Source of the DNA: Larix sibirica
Taxonomy: Eukaryota; Streptophyta; Pinopsida; Pinales; Pinaceae
Assembly: GCA_004151065.3 (NCBI GenBank)
Contig: NWUY0300123543.1
Location: 1-11,053, forward strand
DNA length: 11,053 nt
Direction: 5' to 3'
Each line of letters opens with the position of its first letter. Position 1 is the first letter of the stretch. The notes beneath the pieces were generated by a model, which had not been told where the DNA came from, did no database searches, and worked only from the letters and a program-made list of their open reading frames with translations. Made by a program: the position numbers and the translations under genes. This document shows, piece by piece, positions 1-8,968 of the stretch.

Positions 1-617
1 TTGATTTTGTTTTTAAAAGTGATAAAAATTGAACAAATAGCTAAATACTGATGCACCCCCCCTCTCAGTATTACTTGATTTTCCAACAGGGACTTCTTTG
101 GAGTTATATACACTAGGAATTTGACACCAATTACAACCTTATTCAACATTAGTAAGGCATTTTATCCCTCTAGTTTGAAAATTTTCACCTCATTACCCCA
201 AAAATGTTGAAAATTTTCCACAAAATTGCATAGTGACAATGTTAATTTTTTGCAATTGGGAGTGTTGATCATACTTTTAGATCTGCAAATGTTGGAAGGG
301 ATCATGGTTTCAATCCTCCATTCCCTTATAATTTTAAATCAATAGGCCTATAATTCCCTTTTTTTGAAGATTTGTCAAACTAGTACATCCATCAATGAGA
401 AAATTTGCATAGATTTGTGTACAATTTGTTGATTTGGAGGCTCATATTTGGTGCTTGACCATCATTTTTTGGAGAGAAATTGGTTTCAATCCTTGATTTC
501 TTTGAATTTCAGTTACTTCTCCTTAAAATTATTAGTTTCAATTGTTTTTGAATTAAAAGTACTAGTATGGAGTGCTTGCATTTGTTCACTTTAGAAAGCT
601 CTTTATTGATTGGAGCA

Positions 618-625
618 TATATAAA
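618..625 (+). promoter_or_regulatory. TATA-box-like site
   Basis: The sequence TATATAAA followed by C matches the plant TATA-box consensus. If the surrounding region is an LTR, this could be its U3 promoter. The match is short, the region is AT-rich, and no transcription start can be seen, so the call is tentative. Confidence 0.2.
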
Positions 626-648
626 CGTTTTGGTAGAAGTACATTCAG

Positions 649-845
649 ATTTGAGTTTTAGAAGTATATTTGAGCTCCATGTATCCTCTGTGCTTGCAAC
701 TTTGTGCGATCTTGCATATAAGAAACAAGGATATCAAGTGTAAAGCAATTTGAGTTTTAAAATAATATATGAGCTCTACATATCCTTTGTGCTTGTGCCT
801 TGTCTAGTCTTGCATACAAAAAACATAGATCTCAAGTGGAAAGAG
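649..845. repeat. Imperfect 99-bp tandem duplication
   Basis: Two head-to-tail copies, 649-747 and 748-845. Both start ATTTGAGTTTTA and share in order GAGCTC, a TATCCT-TGTGCTTG block, TCTTGCATA and CTCAAGTG/ATCAAGTG followed by AAAG. Identity by eye is roughly three quarters, with almost no gaps. The copies are noncoding in every frame. Tandem duplications of about this size are common in LTRs and leaders of plant gypsy elements. Confidence 0.75.
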
Positions 846-1039
846 ATTTAAATTTAGTAGCCTGAGAAAATTTTCAGTTCAGGAATTCTTAGATTGAATA
901 AATTGCTTAGTGATTAGTTAACTTTATCATTTGGAACTCTTGAATTGATGATTTCTTTAGATTTGGAAGATTATTTTCGACATTGGAGAAGAGTTGCATG
1001 TAATTTGTAAATTGAAAAGAATCATGTTTCCGCATTTTG

Positions 1040-1290
1040 CATTAGTTTGAGGGCTTCTTGGAAAAATAAAAACATTAAAGTATTTTCACTTTGAAATTTT
1101 TCTTTCCCAATTTGTAGAATTGAATTAATTTGGGCATGTCATATGTTTGAATCAACATTTTGAACCTTTTCTTTAGATTATGAAACTTTTGGGGAAAAGA
1201 AAAATATTAAAGCTTTGTGACTTTAAAAGTTTTTTTTTTCAATATGGAATATTGATTCGGTTTTGAAATATTGCACATTACATGTTTCAA
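1040..1290. repeat. Degenerate tandem duplication, about 132-bp period
   Basis: Copy one (about 1040-1160) and copy two (about 1172-1290) share a series of blocks at an offset of about 132 bp: a T-rich CTTTTGG/CTTCTTGG start, an A-rich tract ending ATTAAAG (1074 and 1206), an ACTTT-AAA block, a T-rich tract and a CATGT-containing end. Identity is low and the sequence is AT-rich, so part of the resemblance could be compositional. Confidence 0.4.
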
Positions 1291-2253
1291 GGAAAGAAAA
1301 TACAAACCTATTACTTTTCAATAGTTTAGAGTGTTCATCGAAAGAAAAGAGTGAATTTTGTAAGCACAAATGCATTGATTGGTTCACCCATCCAGTCATA
1401 TAAAATCATACAGTTTCATTCCACCCCTTCAAGGCTAAGAAAATTTACCTAAAAAATGAACGTTTTAATCTAAAAAAAACCAAGATTTCATTTTTAGGGA
1501 AAACCAACATTAGATTAAGCTAGGGCCTTGGTTTAGGATTGGAGAGTAAATATCTCCGAGGCCACTAAATTTTGAAACTAGGAACTACTAAAGAGTGAAA
1601 TCCATTAGTAGCAAGGAGCGCTTGCCATGAAGCACCTCTAACACACATGTTAAGAACGAGGTCAAGCTGGATAAGTGAAAGTGGTACCCCCCCCCTTTTG
1701 CTTGTTTGGTGGGATATAATCACACTACAGTGTTCTAGGAAACTAACAAGTCCTCTGGTTGAAATCACTTTGTTAGAATATCTAGTCTATGTGATTTATC
1801 TTGACTTACGACTGTTTCGCCTGGTAGTTGATTATGAAGTGATAACCATAGTTTATATTCCTAGGACATCTCACGGTTCATTACAAGTGGGTAACACTTA
1901 CAGAAACTGACATGGACATAGAATCTTCGTTTCAGCTCTTGAGGAGGGTATTGGCTAAAGGCTAGTGCTTGGACCCCTGGCGATTATTGTGTGGAAAATT
2001 AGTGTAGATGTCTCTTTAGCCTTTGTATAGTAATTTTTTAGGCTTGATACCCCTCAGTAGCTACTATTTCAAAAAGGACCCCTAGTTTGTCTTTTCACTA
2101 AATGTTTCGGAAAATTGGTTTGCTTGTTGAATCTCTTAGGAAATTTTTAGTTGGATGAAATTGTAATTTTTGTTGAGTCTAGTTGGACTTAGGATTGTTT
2201 GATTGTATTTCATATATCATAATACAAATTTCCTTAATTAAAATTCAAAGTGG

Positions 2254-2379
2254 ATGGCATATCGATCCTCCATTCAAGGAGGCAGAGTGGTGAGTCACCA
2301 GAGTTTGAAGGCCCCGCCACATCACAGAGGTGCATACAAGAATCACATCATAGTGAATCAAAAACAAAACTACCTTTGA
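2254..2379 (+). pseudogene. gag: Putative Gag N-terminus fragment
   Basis: A 41-codon frame opens at ATG 2254 (MAYRSSIQGG...) and ends at TGA 2377. It is rich in Arg, Gly, His and Pro and lies just ahead of the longer Gag-like blocks. I read it as the start of the element's Gag because it is the last ATG-led frame in a plausible place and has a basic, Gly/Pro-rich composition like leaders of this group. There is no recognisable domain, and the link to the 2463 block needs a frameshift, so it could be fortuitous. Confidence 0.35.
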
Positions 2380-2462
2380 CCATAAACAATACTATTGGAG
2401 AAGTACATCATCAAACTAAATCTGAATAATCATCATCATATCACAAATCAAATATAGACTTC

Positions 2463-3362
2463 GTGAATGAGCTTGCTCCTTTTGAAATTGAAACTTTATA
2501 CGATAGGTCATCTACTTACGTAAATTCACCTTTAACAAATCCCTTAGATATGGTCATACTTGTCGTAGGTGAGTCACCGGTGGGTCACAATTCTCTTTTT
2601 GAAATTTGGAAAGACTTGCAACACACACCATTTGATCCAATGTATTCTTCAGGAGAACATGGGTCCACAACCATGTAGCCTCAAGTGGCTATAGGAGGTC
2701 ATAATACTTCCATATCGACTAGTACACTGCATAACCCGAACATCTTCAAAATTCAATCCATAATTGTACCAATCCCATTAGTTAATGTACCCTCACCTCA
2801 CATGACTCCAACCATAATTTATATGTCAGTTGGTACATTTCCAAGTTCCAATACTATAAATGCATTTACTTCATTGACAAGCATACCAACTAGTGAGTCT
2901 TCTCTACCAAACATGGGTTTTCCATATGGTTGGGTTGGTCAATCCCACACAACACACACAACTGGAGGATCTCCAAATCTTCACGATACCCCAAATATTT
3001 GGCCAAGTTCTACTTCTCAGGGAAACCCTTTACAATGGAATTTCAATATTCCTAGCAAAATCTCTAGACCTTGGAACATGAAAACCACATGGAGTTATCC
3101 TCCATGAATGAGCAGAAATGTCCCAATGGTTCATCCTCTAATTCATACTAGCAAACTTCCTGGGGGAAATCCAATCCCCCTGCTAGGTACCATGCTAGGG
3201 GGAAATAATAGACCTATCAACCCCATTTCACAATGGATTGGTCAAGTTATAGTAGGCACCCAATATTCTTGGGGCCCACCTCCACAAGGGGTAAATCCAC
3301 CTTGGAGTGCCAATCAATTCTAAGGACAATATCCATGGGGCCACCTATGCAATAATCTTCTA
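2463..3362 (+). pseudogene. gag: Gag N-terminal low-complexity extension, broken by stops
   Basis: One frame (frame 3) stays readable for about 300 codons and is interrupted only by stops at 2676, 3105 and 3321, with no frameshift. The product is rich in Pro, Ser, Thr, Asn, Gly and Trp. It includes repeated aromatic-glycine-proline pieces such as FPYGWVGQ, TTWSYPP, QYSWGPPPQGVNPPW and QYPWG. There is no enzyme motif. Its place directly before the Gag core and the shared strand make it the natural N-terminal half of Gag. Chance opening is unlikely given that composition and frame hold together over 900 bp. A separate host-derived protein cannot be excluded. Function is unknown; such regions may act in assembly or RNA contact (inference). 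Confidence 0.6.
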
Positions 3363-3373
3363 CGGAAACACTA

Positions 3374-4310
3374 ATGAAATCACTATTTTTAGATACTATA
3401 AATCTATTAGGTTTATCCCGAATAACATATGATCATGTTCTACACATGAACAGGTGGCCAACAATACCAATCAAACTCCCATTGGATATACCCAAATTCG
3501 ATGTAAAACCAGGAGATGACCCATCTAACCATGTGATGAAATTTCATTTATGGTTTTATTTTTCATCTAACACCCTAGTTGATGATAGTATCAAGTTGCA
3601 TTTGTTTTAGTGAATCCTCACAGAAGCACTATGAATTTGTACATTGAGATGCCTTGTAGTACATTCACGGATATTTCATCTTTATCTATGGTATTCTTGA
3701 CATATTTTCAAGTACCTATCCACTATGAAACAAGTACTAAATTGTAAACTTAATTTAGGGAATCCACTTCTACTCATTTATCTAATCATACTCATGAGTG
3801 GAGGAGGCATTGAAGGCTTATCAAAGAAGATATCCCATATCCATTCTTAGCAGAATGATTTGTAAAATCATTTTTTCCTACTCTTGCAAAAGATGTGGTT
3901 ATGTCTAGAGCCATGACTAAATAAAAACTCATTAACAGTGCACAATAAATGGATTTGATAATTTATTCACAATTTGGCACTCTTTATGATTTAATACCCC
4001 ATGCCACAATACCTACATTAGATCCAGCTAGGCCACCTCGGGCACCTCATGCCGATGGTGTGATTGGTTCCGTTAATCAGCTTGATCAAGTTACCCAATA
4101 AACGGGAAACATGTATGTTCAAACTTCACAACCCAAAGATGGCCAGGCCAAGCAGCAACCTGCTAGTCCTTCAAAATTCTGAAGTCCTTACAGTCCAATC
4201 CATAGAATCAAAAGGAAATATGAAGAAAAAAAGAACAATAAAAAATCCAATTAGAGGACATGACCAACACAGAACCAAAATCCTCTAAGAGAAGGAACCC
4301 AAGAGAAATG
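3374..4310 (+). pseudogene. gag: Gag core (Retrotrans_gag-like), degenerate
   Basis: Gag forms the particle that packages retrotransposon RNA. In frame 2 the segment RWPTIPIKLPLDIPKF, then KPGDDPSNHVMKFHLW and DDSIKLHLF, is the hallmark start of the Gag core in this plant gypsy family. Tandem stops at 3608 (TAG) and 3611 (TGA) follow, and a one-base shift moves to frame 1. There NLYIEMP, MVFLTYFQVPIHYE, HTHEWRRH, RLIKEDIPYPFLAE, FVKSFFP and DLIIYSQFGTLYDLIP continue the domain. Frame 1 then runs with no further shift to about 4530, though stops occur at 3745, 3751, 3811, 3856, 3922 and 3946. A Lys-rich stretch near 4205-4250 (RIKRKYEEKKNNKK) is the basic tail. The stop at 3856 replaces the Trp expected in the A-E-W-F motif. 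Confidence 0.85.
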
Positions 4311-4311
4311 A

Positions 4312-4583
4312 AAATTCAAGTTCCCTTGTAATATTTTCCAAGGAGACCATCCCACTCATTAGTACCCCTCTATGAAGAATGTTCATCGAATGTCAGCTCA
4401 ACATGGTGGGAAACCACAACAACTTGCTATGTTGACACAAGTACCCTTCCCACAACAACAACAACAAATGCTTGTTATGGTGATAGTACCTCCCCCACAG
4501 GAAACCATGATAAACCCCCATACGGGGACAATATTCCAAATGATAATCATGTCTTCATGTGTGATCATGAGGTGAACATTCAA
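4312..4583 (+). pseudogene. gag: Remnant Gag zinc knuckle and Gln-rich tail
   Basis: In frame 1, FPCNIFQGDHPTH, then a TAG stop at 4360, then YP, keeps the spacing of the single zinc knuckle C-x2-C-x3-H-x4-C that Gag uses to bind RNA. Only the first Cys and the His remain: the second Cys position reads Phe and the last reads Tyr. Downstream, (CAA)n repeats at 4451-4469 encode a Gln run within VPFPQQQQQM, followed by a Pro-rich IVPPPQETM. The frame moves to frame 3 near 4527, where VFMCDHEVNIQ appears. The zinc site is clearly dead. The same block is duplicated about 290 bp downstream. Confidence 0.65.
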
Positions 4584-4870
4584 ACAATATCTCATTATTA
4601 TGATTTCCCTACTAGCATATCANACTACTAGGAAAAGGTAAATAATGCTAAGTAGGACAAGGATGGAGTATTAATTATCCTAACAGGCTCAACATGGTGG
4701 GAAACAACAACAACCCATTGTGTTGACACAACTATTCTCAAAACAACAACAAAAATGGTTGTTGTGGTGTCGATACTACCACTAAGGGAAAACTAGGCAA
4801 ACACCCAGCACGGGGGAAATCCTCCAAATGCTAATGTCTTCATGTGTGATCATGAGGTGAATATTCAAAT
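4396..4870 (+). repeat. Direct duplication at the gag-pol junction
   Basis: Copy one is 4396-4583 and copy two is 4687-4868. Both start GCTCAACATGGTGGGAAA, then carry CAACAAC, TGTTGACACAA, a CAA-repeat, a CTTGTTATGGTG/GTTGTTGTGGTG block and TACC-CCAC. Both end with GTCTTCATGTGTGATCATGA followed by GGTGAACATTCAAA or GGTGAATATTCAAA. The offset is 291 bp at the start and 285 bp at the end. The unique spacer 4584-4686 includes the ambiguous base at 4623. After each copy a Tyr-Asp-(Phe/Val)-Pro coding motif follows, so the duplicated unit probably continues a little further. Either a segmental duplication inside this copy or an old repeat of the family. Confidence 0.8.
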
Positions 4871-5087
4871 ATGGGCTCGTTTGTATGATGTACCTCCTTG
4901 TACTTTGGACTCATCAAAATCTCAGCCAAATGGTTCTCTCACCATTGAGAAATCAACCATTGACATAGTACCTCACCCTCCAAAATGGGTTCTACATAGA
5001 AAAAATCGAATCCTAATGCATGACCTACTCACAACTACAATGTTGTTGAAGATTTAGCTCAAGCACCATGTGCCATCAGCTCTATAG
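4842..5087 (+). pseudogene. pol: Gag-protease linker remnant
   Basis: Frame 3 from 4842 reads MCDHEVNIQIWARLYDVPP, then SSKSQPNGSLTIEK and VPHPPKWVLHR, a Pro/Ser-rich linker that precedes the protease in this element family. After about 5041 the coding trace moves to frame 2 (VVEDLAQAPCA, 5042-5075) and then back to frame 3, so small indels surround this stretch. No catalytic role is expected. The match is from memory of the family and not from an alignment. Confidence 0.6.
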
Positions 5088-5700
5088 GTATTGCAATGTT
5101 GTCATGTGCAAATAAAGGCACTATTGTCAACAATTAGGGTTGTTGATCCATCAGGTACTAATTTGATCTCATTTGACTTAGAACAATTATCGTGTAGGAT
5201 CCCTTCACAAATTTATTTTCAAAGCAAAGTATCAACTCACATAAAGAACATATTTTGAACTGTGGTTGGTGAAGGGGCCTCAACTTGTGTCATGCCATTG
5301 AAATGTTGGAAAGAATTAGGAGAACCTACCTTAGCTCCATCCCACACTATGTTAAAGGCATTTGATGGGAATTATTTCCCTCCTCATGGAATTATTGTAT
5401 CCTGCCCAATTGAATTGGGAGTAAAAATAGTCACAATTGGTGTTGAGGTAGTAGATGCACCCATAAACCACAATTTTCTATTGGGTCACAGTTGGATACA
5501 TGTTATGATGGATGTCGTATCTTCCATGTTCTGAGTGATTTGGTTACCTCACCAAGGGAAGATCGTGACAATTGACCAATTAGATTACTATTTGCGAACG
5601 GGGGTTCAAGACATCGGGGTAGGATTGTTCAAAGATACTTCCCTCATGGGAACTTTTACTCTCCCACCACTGATACCCAATCAACAATTTGCTCCAGTAT
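5088..5700 (+). pseudogene. pol: Retropepsin-like aspartic protease, active site lost
   Basis: The protease would cut the Gag-Pol polyprotein in the particle. Frame 3 runs across the whole block with stops only at 5256 and 5532. Upstream VVDPSGTNLISFDLEQ leads into VVGEGASTCVM (5262-5294), which corresponds to the D-x-G-A active-site motif, but the Asp position (5268-5270) reads GGT, Gly. Typical retropepsin features follow: KAFDGNYFPPHG, VEVVDAPINHNFLLGHSW (LLG at about 5478-5486) and then HQGKIVTIDQL. The stop at 5256 sits where Arg is expected in the family (CGA to TGA). No ATG opens this block. It was part of a polyprotein and has no start of its own. The fold is recognisable; activity is excluded by the missing Asp and the stops. 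Confidence 0.85.
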
Positions 5701-5701
5701 T

Positions 5702-6231
5702 CACTATCACTATCGAGGCTTACCTCCTCTATCGATTTTTCCCAAACCCATTCCACTGGATGAATTACCTTTATCTCAAGAGGTATTGACATAATGATTA
5801 ATGGTCGAAAATGATGACGAAGTAATGGCCATTTTTGTAGAATGTGATGCCTTGGAGAAATTACTATGATCTATTGTAGATGTTTCATACCAAGCTATTC
5901 ATGAAATGGATTCAGTATATGAGGATCAAAATCCTTCCCCATAGGAAGAATATGATCCTTACACTTTTCCCACATGGGCCATCGATACTCCCAAATCTCC
6001 TGACATCTTAGACCAATTTTTTTTATCAAATGAAGCTATATTATAAGTCATGAATATCTCTAAATGACCATGGGATGATATGCATCATCGATCATCATTT
6101 ATACCTTCTAGGAGAATCATTAGAAGTTAGGCATAGAAAAATTACACCTAATGATGATATGGAACAATACCAATGTCCCATACAAACATACATGTATTTG
6201 CAGAAGGGAATTCGGAAACAATTTCACAACT
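5702..6231 (+). pseudogene. pol: Protease-RT linker of Pol, degenerate
   Basis: After a frameshift near 5700, frame 2 remains readable with scattered stops: HYRGLPPLSIFPKPIP, an acidic stretch VENDDEVMAIFVECDALEKLL, EEYDPYTFP, FLSNEAIL, PWDDMHHRSSFIPS and VFAEGNSETIS. This acidic linker and its P-W-(D/E)-(D/E)-M/L-H-H-R-S motif (near 6068) sit between protease and RT in this family. It has no catalytic residues that I know of. Stops include the TAA-TGA pair after LSQEVLT and several beyond 6120. The frame shifts again near 6230 into the RT N-terminal region. Confidence 0.65.
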
Positions 6232-7140
6232 ATTCCCATAAATATCTCTATAAAACCAGGTGTCATAGAAAACATTAATATTGGTGCCAATTGCTCTCTG
6301 GAGGAAATTGTGCAATATATTGCTCTTTTCAAAGAGTTTTGAGATTTTTTTGCTTGGTCGTATGAATAAATTCCTAGCATTGATCCCAACATTGTTGAAC
6401 AAGAGATAAAAACATACACCAATGTCAAACCTGTATGACAAAAGTTAAGTGCGGTCAATCCTAAGAAATTTTATGCCATCAAAGAAGAAGTTGAGAAACT
6501 CTTAAATGGAGTGGGTATCAAATCTTGTTCTTGTTGATAAAAAGAAAGGCACCCTCATATTTTGTACTGAATTTAGAGATTTGAATTTGGCATGTCCCCA
6601 ATATAATTATCGCACCCCATTTATTGATTAGATTATAGATGGGTGTGTCAGAAGAGAAATATTTTCCTTCAAGGATGGATTCTCCAAATACAATCAAATA
6701 CATATAAAGAAGGAAGACCAACACAATTCCGATTGCATTTTCCCATGGGGCACTTTTTCATATCCAAAAATTCATTTTGGTCTTAAAAATGTCAAGGCCA
6801 CTTTTCAGAGAGACATGTCATATGCCTTTCACGATATTAAACACATTGTTGAAACTTATATCGATGATTTGGCAGCTAGATCAAAGGGAAGGGTTGAACA
6901 TTTGGCACATCTTTGTGCTGTATTCACATGTTTTAGTCCGTATAACATAAGGTTGAATCCACACAAATGGATGTCTTGTGTGGTAATTGGGCGATTACTT
7001 GGATTCATCGTATCCGAACATGGGATTATGGTTGATCCGTTTAAGATTGAGGTAATAAATTATCAATTCCCCCCGAAAATAATTAGACAACTTCAAAGTC
7101 TACACGGAAAAGAAAAATTTCTTAGGAGATTTATCGTCAA
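6232..7140 (+). pseudogene. pol: Reverse transcriptase domain, catalytic site still encoded
   Basis: RT copies the element RNA into DNA. The N-terminal approach is in frame 1: INIGANCSLEEI, ALFKEF, stop at 6340, FFAWSYE, stop at 6367, IDPNIVEQEIKTY, stop at 6436 and EEVEKLL. At about 6509 the frame becomes 2 and stays open through the finger-palm with a single stop (TAG at 6629, in the F-I-D-Q-I motif). Motifs in order: FCTEFRDLN, EIFSFKDGFSKYNQI (first catalytic Asp kept), FPWGTFSYPKIHFGLKN, ATFQRDMSYAFHDI, then Y-I-D-D at 6857-6868 with both Asp present, IRLNPHK, GRLLGFIVSEHGI and LQSLHGKEKFLRRFI. Some residues expected between EEVEKLL and WVSN are missing, suggesting a small deletion at 6508-6511. 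The enzyme cannot be made because of stops and the frameshift. Confidence 0.93.
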
Positions 7141-7706
7141 TGATCTAATATTGATAAATTTTTCATTTGTCTTCTTAAGCAATATGTACCATTTATATGG
7201 GTTGACCAATCTCAACACTCATTTCATGCATTGAAAAAGGTTTTAATGTCAACCCATGTGTTTAGTCCTCCATACCATGTGAGAGACTTTATCCTTTGCT
7301 TAGCTACCATTGAATCCACTAGTTTAGGGATGGTTTTGGTCTGAGAGGATGACTTATCCCAACAGAACATAGTGTATTACCTTATTAAGGGTCTTGTAGG
7401 CCTTGAATATCGCTATTCCCATGTAGAGAAGTTGGCCTTGGAAGTTGTTCATGCTGTCCAACAATTCAAACATTACATATTCCATGGAAAACATATGTGG
7501 TGGTGGATGTTAACGCAATGAAACATATCTATTCCCACATACTCATTAGGGGAAAATGTTTGAAATGGATAGCCATCTTGCAAGAATTCGATCTCGAGTT
7601 CATTGATTCCAAATCCAAGAATTCATTAGATTTTGCTAAGTTAATGTCTGAATTAACATGCGATGATGAGGGAACTATATGTGTGGAATCCATTACAGGT
7701 GAATAT
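7141..7706 (+). pseudogene. pol: Native gypsy RNase H domain, degenerate
   Basis: This domain would remove RNA from the RNA:DNA hybrid. Frame 1 from 7141 carries the RT connection (FFICLLKQYVPFIWVDQSQ, FHALKKVL) and then RDFILCLATIESTSLGMVLV, with a stop at 7342, IVYYLIKGL, and YSHVEKLALEVVHAVQQFKHY with the E of the E-K-L-A-L helix. A shift at about 7497 leads to frame 3: VVVDVNAMKH, KWIAILQEFDLEFI and SKNSLDFAKLMSEL. The first catalytic Asp of the usual L-x-T-D-A-S motif is absent (LATIES, 7300-7317). Loss of that Asp is known in Tat-type elements that carry a second RNase H, so it may be ancestral and not decay. Frame 3 from 7497 continues unbroken by indels into the integrase. Confidence 0.85.
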
Positions 7707-7709
7707 TAG

Positions 7710-8965
7710 TTCCTCATTGCATCTTTATATCCTTAGTATGGAACCATTGTTGTATATATCCAAACCCAATGAATTGAAGCTCAATTGCCTAGTGCTAAAC
7801 AATACCGCATTCAACATCAGTCACAGAGATACCTCATTATTGGGGATACTTTGTATCATCAAGGAATTTAATTAATCTTATGACGTTGTTTATTTCACAC
7901 GCAAGCATAGAATATTTTGAAAGGTTGCCATGCTTGAGCATGTGGCGGTCATATTTCATGGTTTTCTACAACGTAGATGATATTGTGTGTAGGATACTTT
8001 TGACCCACACTCTTTAAAGCTTGTATCAATGCCATCAAAAAGTGTCACCCTTGTTATATGTATACAAGGAAAATGCATTCTCATCCTACTCCACTACATC
8101 TTGTGGTGACTTTGGGTCCATTTTCAAAATGGGCCATTGATTTTATGACATGCAATCCTACTTCAGGGTATTTCCATCGCTACATCATAATGACAATGGA
8201 CTAATTCACCAAGTGGGATGAAGCGATGCATACATTCAATGAATCAGGAAAAAACATAGCATACTTTTTGTTGAATCATGTCATAACTAGGTTCGCTGTG
8301 CCAAAAGAGATCATTATTGATAATGACTCTCATTTTAGGCATTTCTTCATGGATGAACTCACCGCTAAGTTAGGATTGCGACAATATTTTTCCTCACCAT
8401 ATTACCCTTTATTTAATGGTCAAGTAGAAGACATCAACAAGGTTTTGAATACCATTTTGCAAGGAACGATGAACAAGAAAAAAAATAACAGGCACCTAAT
8501 GTTATTTTTCTCTCTCTAGGCATATCGTACCTCAAATAAGACTGCAACTAGTTTCACTCCTTTCCAACTGGTTTACATAGAGTAAGCCATGTTTCTGATT
8601 GAATGTGAAATCTCATTGTTAAAACTGGCTATTGAGTTCTTACCTAACACTTTTGCAAAATAAGAGAGACTCCTCTATCTTCATTGTCTTGAAGAAAATC
8701 GAAGGGAGGCCTCTTTGAATGTGGAAGCACAAAATAAATGGGTCAAGACCCAATATGAAAAATCTATCCATCCTTGATTCTTCTCTAAAGGTGATTTGGT
8801 TTTAGTTTATGACCAAGACCAAGATAAAATAAGGGCACATAAATTTTGTTTCCCACTTGTTGTCAAAATTATGTTAAAACGAGGAGCTTATGAACTAGTG
8901 AACTATGATGGAAACCACTATCGGAGATCAGGAATGGTCTTTATCTGAAGAAATACTTTGTGTAG
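7710..8965 (+). pseudogene. pol: Integrase with HHCC, D,D-35-E and GPY/F-like end
   Basis: Integrase joins the cDNA to the host chromosome. Frame 3 runs from 7497 to about 8930 without a net indel, but with stops at 7734, 7770, 7869, 7881, 7908, 7935, 7974, 8001, 8202, 8517, 8583, 8661 and 8775. The zinc-binding H-x6-H-x30-C-x2-C is encoded by codons at 7929, 7950, 8043 and 8052. Catalytic Asp at 8139 (KWAIDFMTC), Asp at 8319 (IIIDNDSHF) and Glu at 8427 (NGQVEDIN) give D,D-35-E. The C-terminal part has GDLVLVYDQ (about 8790) and FPLVVKIMLKRGAYELVNYDG. There is no chromodomain. A one-base shift near 8925 moves to frame 2, where NGLYLKKYFV and TAG (8963-8965) form a typical Pol end. Stops at 7734, 8001 and 8517 replace conserved Trp codons. 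Confidence 0.93.
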
Positions 8966-8968
8966 GCA

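Larger units (their letters stand above)
1..2253. other. Noncoding 5' region, probable LTR/leader or flank
   Basis: AT-rich DNA without a supportable gene. The two short open frames around 1565-1910 encode nothing I recognise and overlap on opposite strands. By position, just upstream of the first Gag-like codons at 2254, this should hold the 5' LTR and untranslated leader of the retrotransposon. It contains two degenerate tandem duplications (649-845 and about 1040-1290), a TATA-like site at 618-625 and a run of nine C at 1687-1695. I could not match any of it to the 3' region (9464-11053), so LTR borders are not assigned. Role inferred from position only. Confidence 0.4.

Noticed and set aside
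1565-1910. Two overlapping open frames on opposite strands (67 and 87 codons)
   Set aside because: No known motif, and the two overlap each other. They lie in an AT-rich stretch where open frames of this size arise by chance.
1978-1995. TGGCGATTATTG as a primer-binding site complementary to a tRNA-Arg 3' end
   Set aside because: Only the first six bases fit the TGGCGA start used by Tat/Ogre elements. The rest does not match, and the preceding bases do not end in CA.
4451-4469. CAA repeats as an independent microsatellite or CRISPR-like array
   Set aside because: Short, inside the Gag reading frame, and explained by a Gln run. There are no spacers of regular size.
4398-4595. Minus-strand frame with a Cys run
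   Set aside because: The Cys run is only the reverse complement reading of the CAA repeats that encode Gln in the Gag remnant.
6120-6458. Minus-strand frames of 97 and 112 codons
   Set aside because: They are antisense to the RT N-terminal remnant, which has clear family motifs on the + strand.
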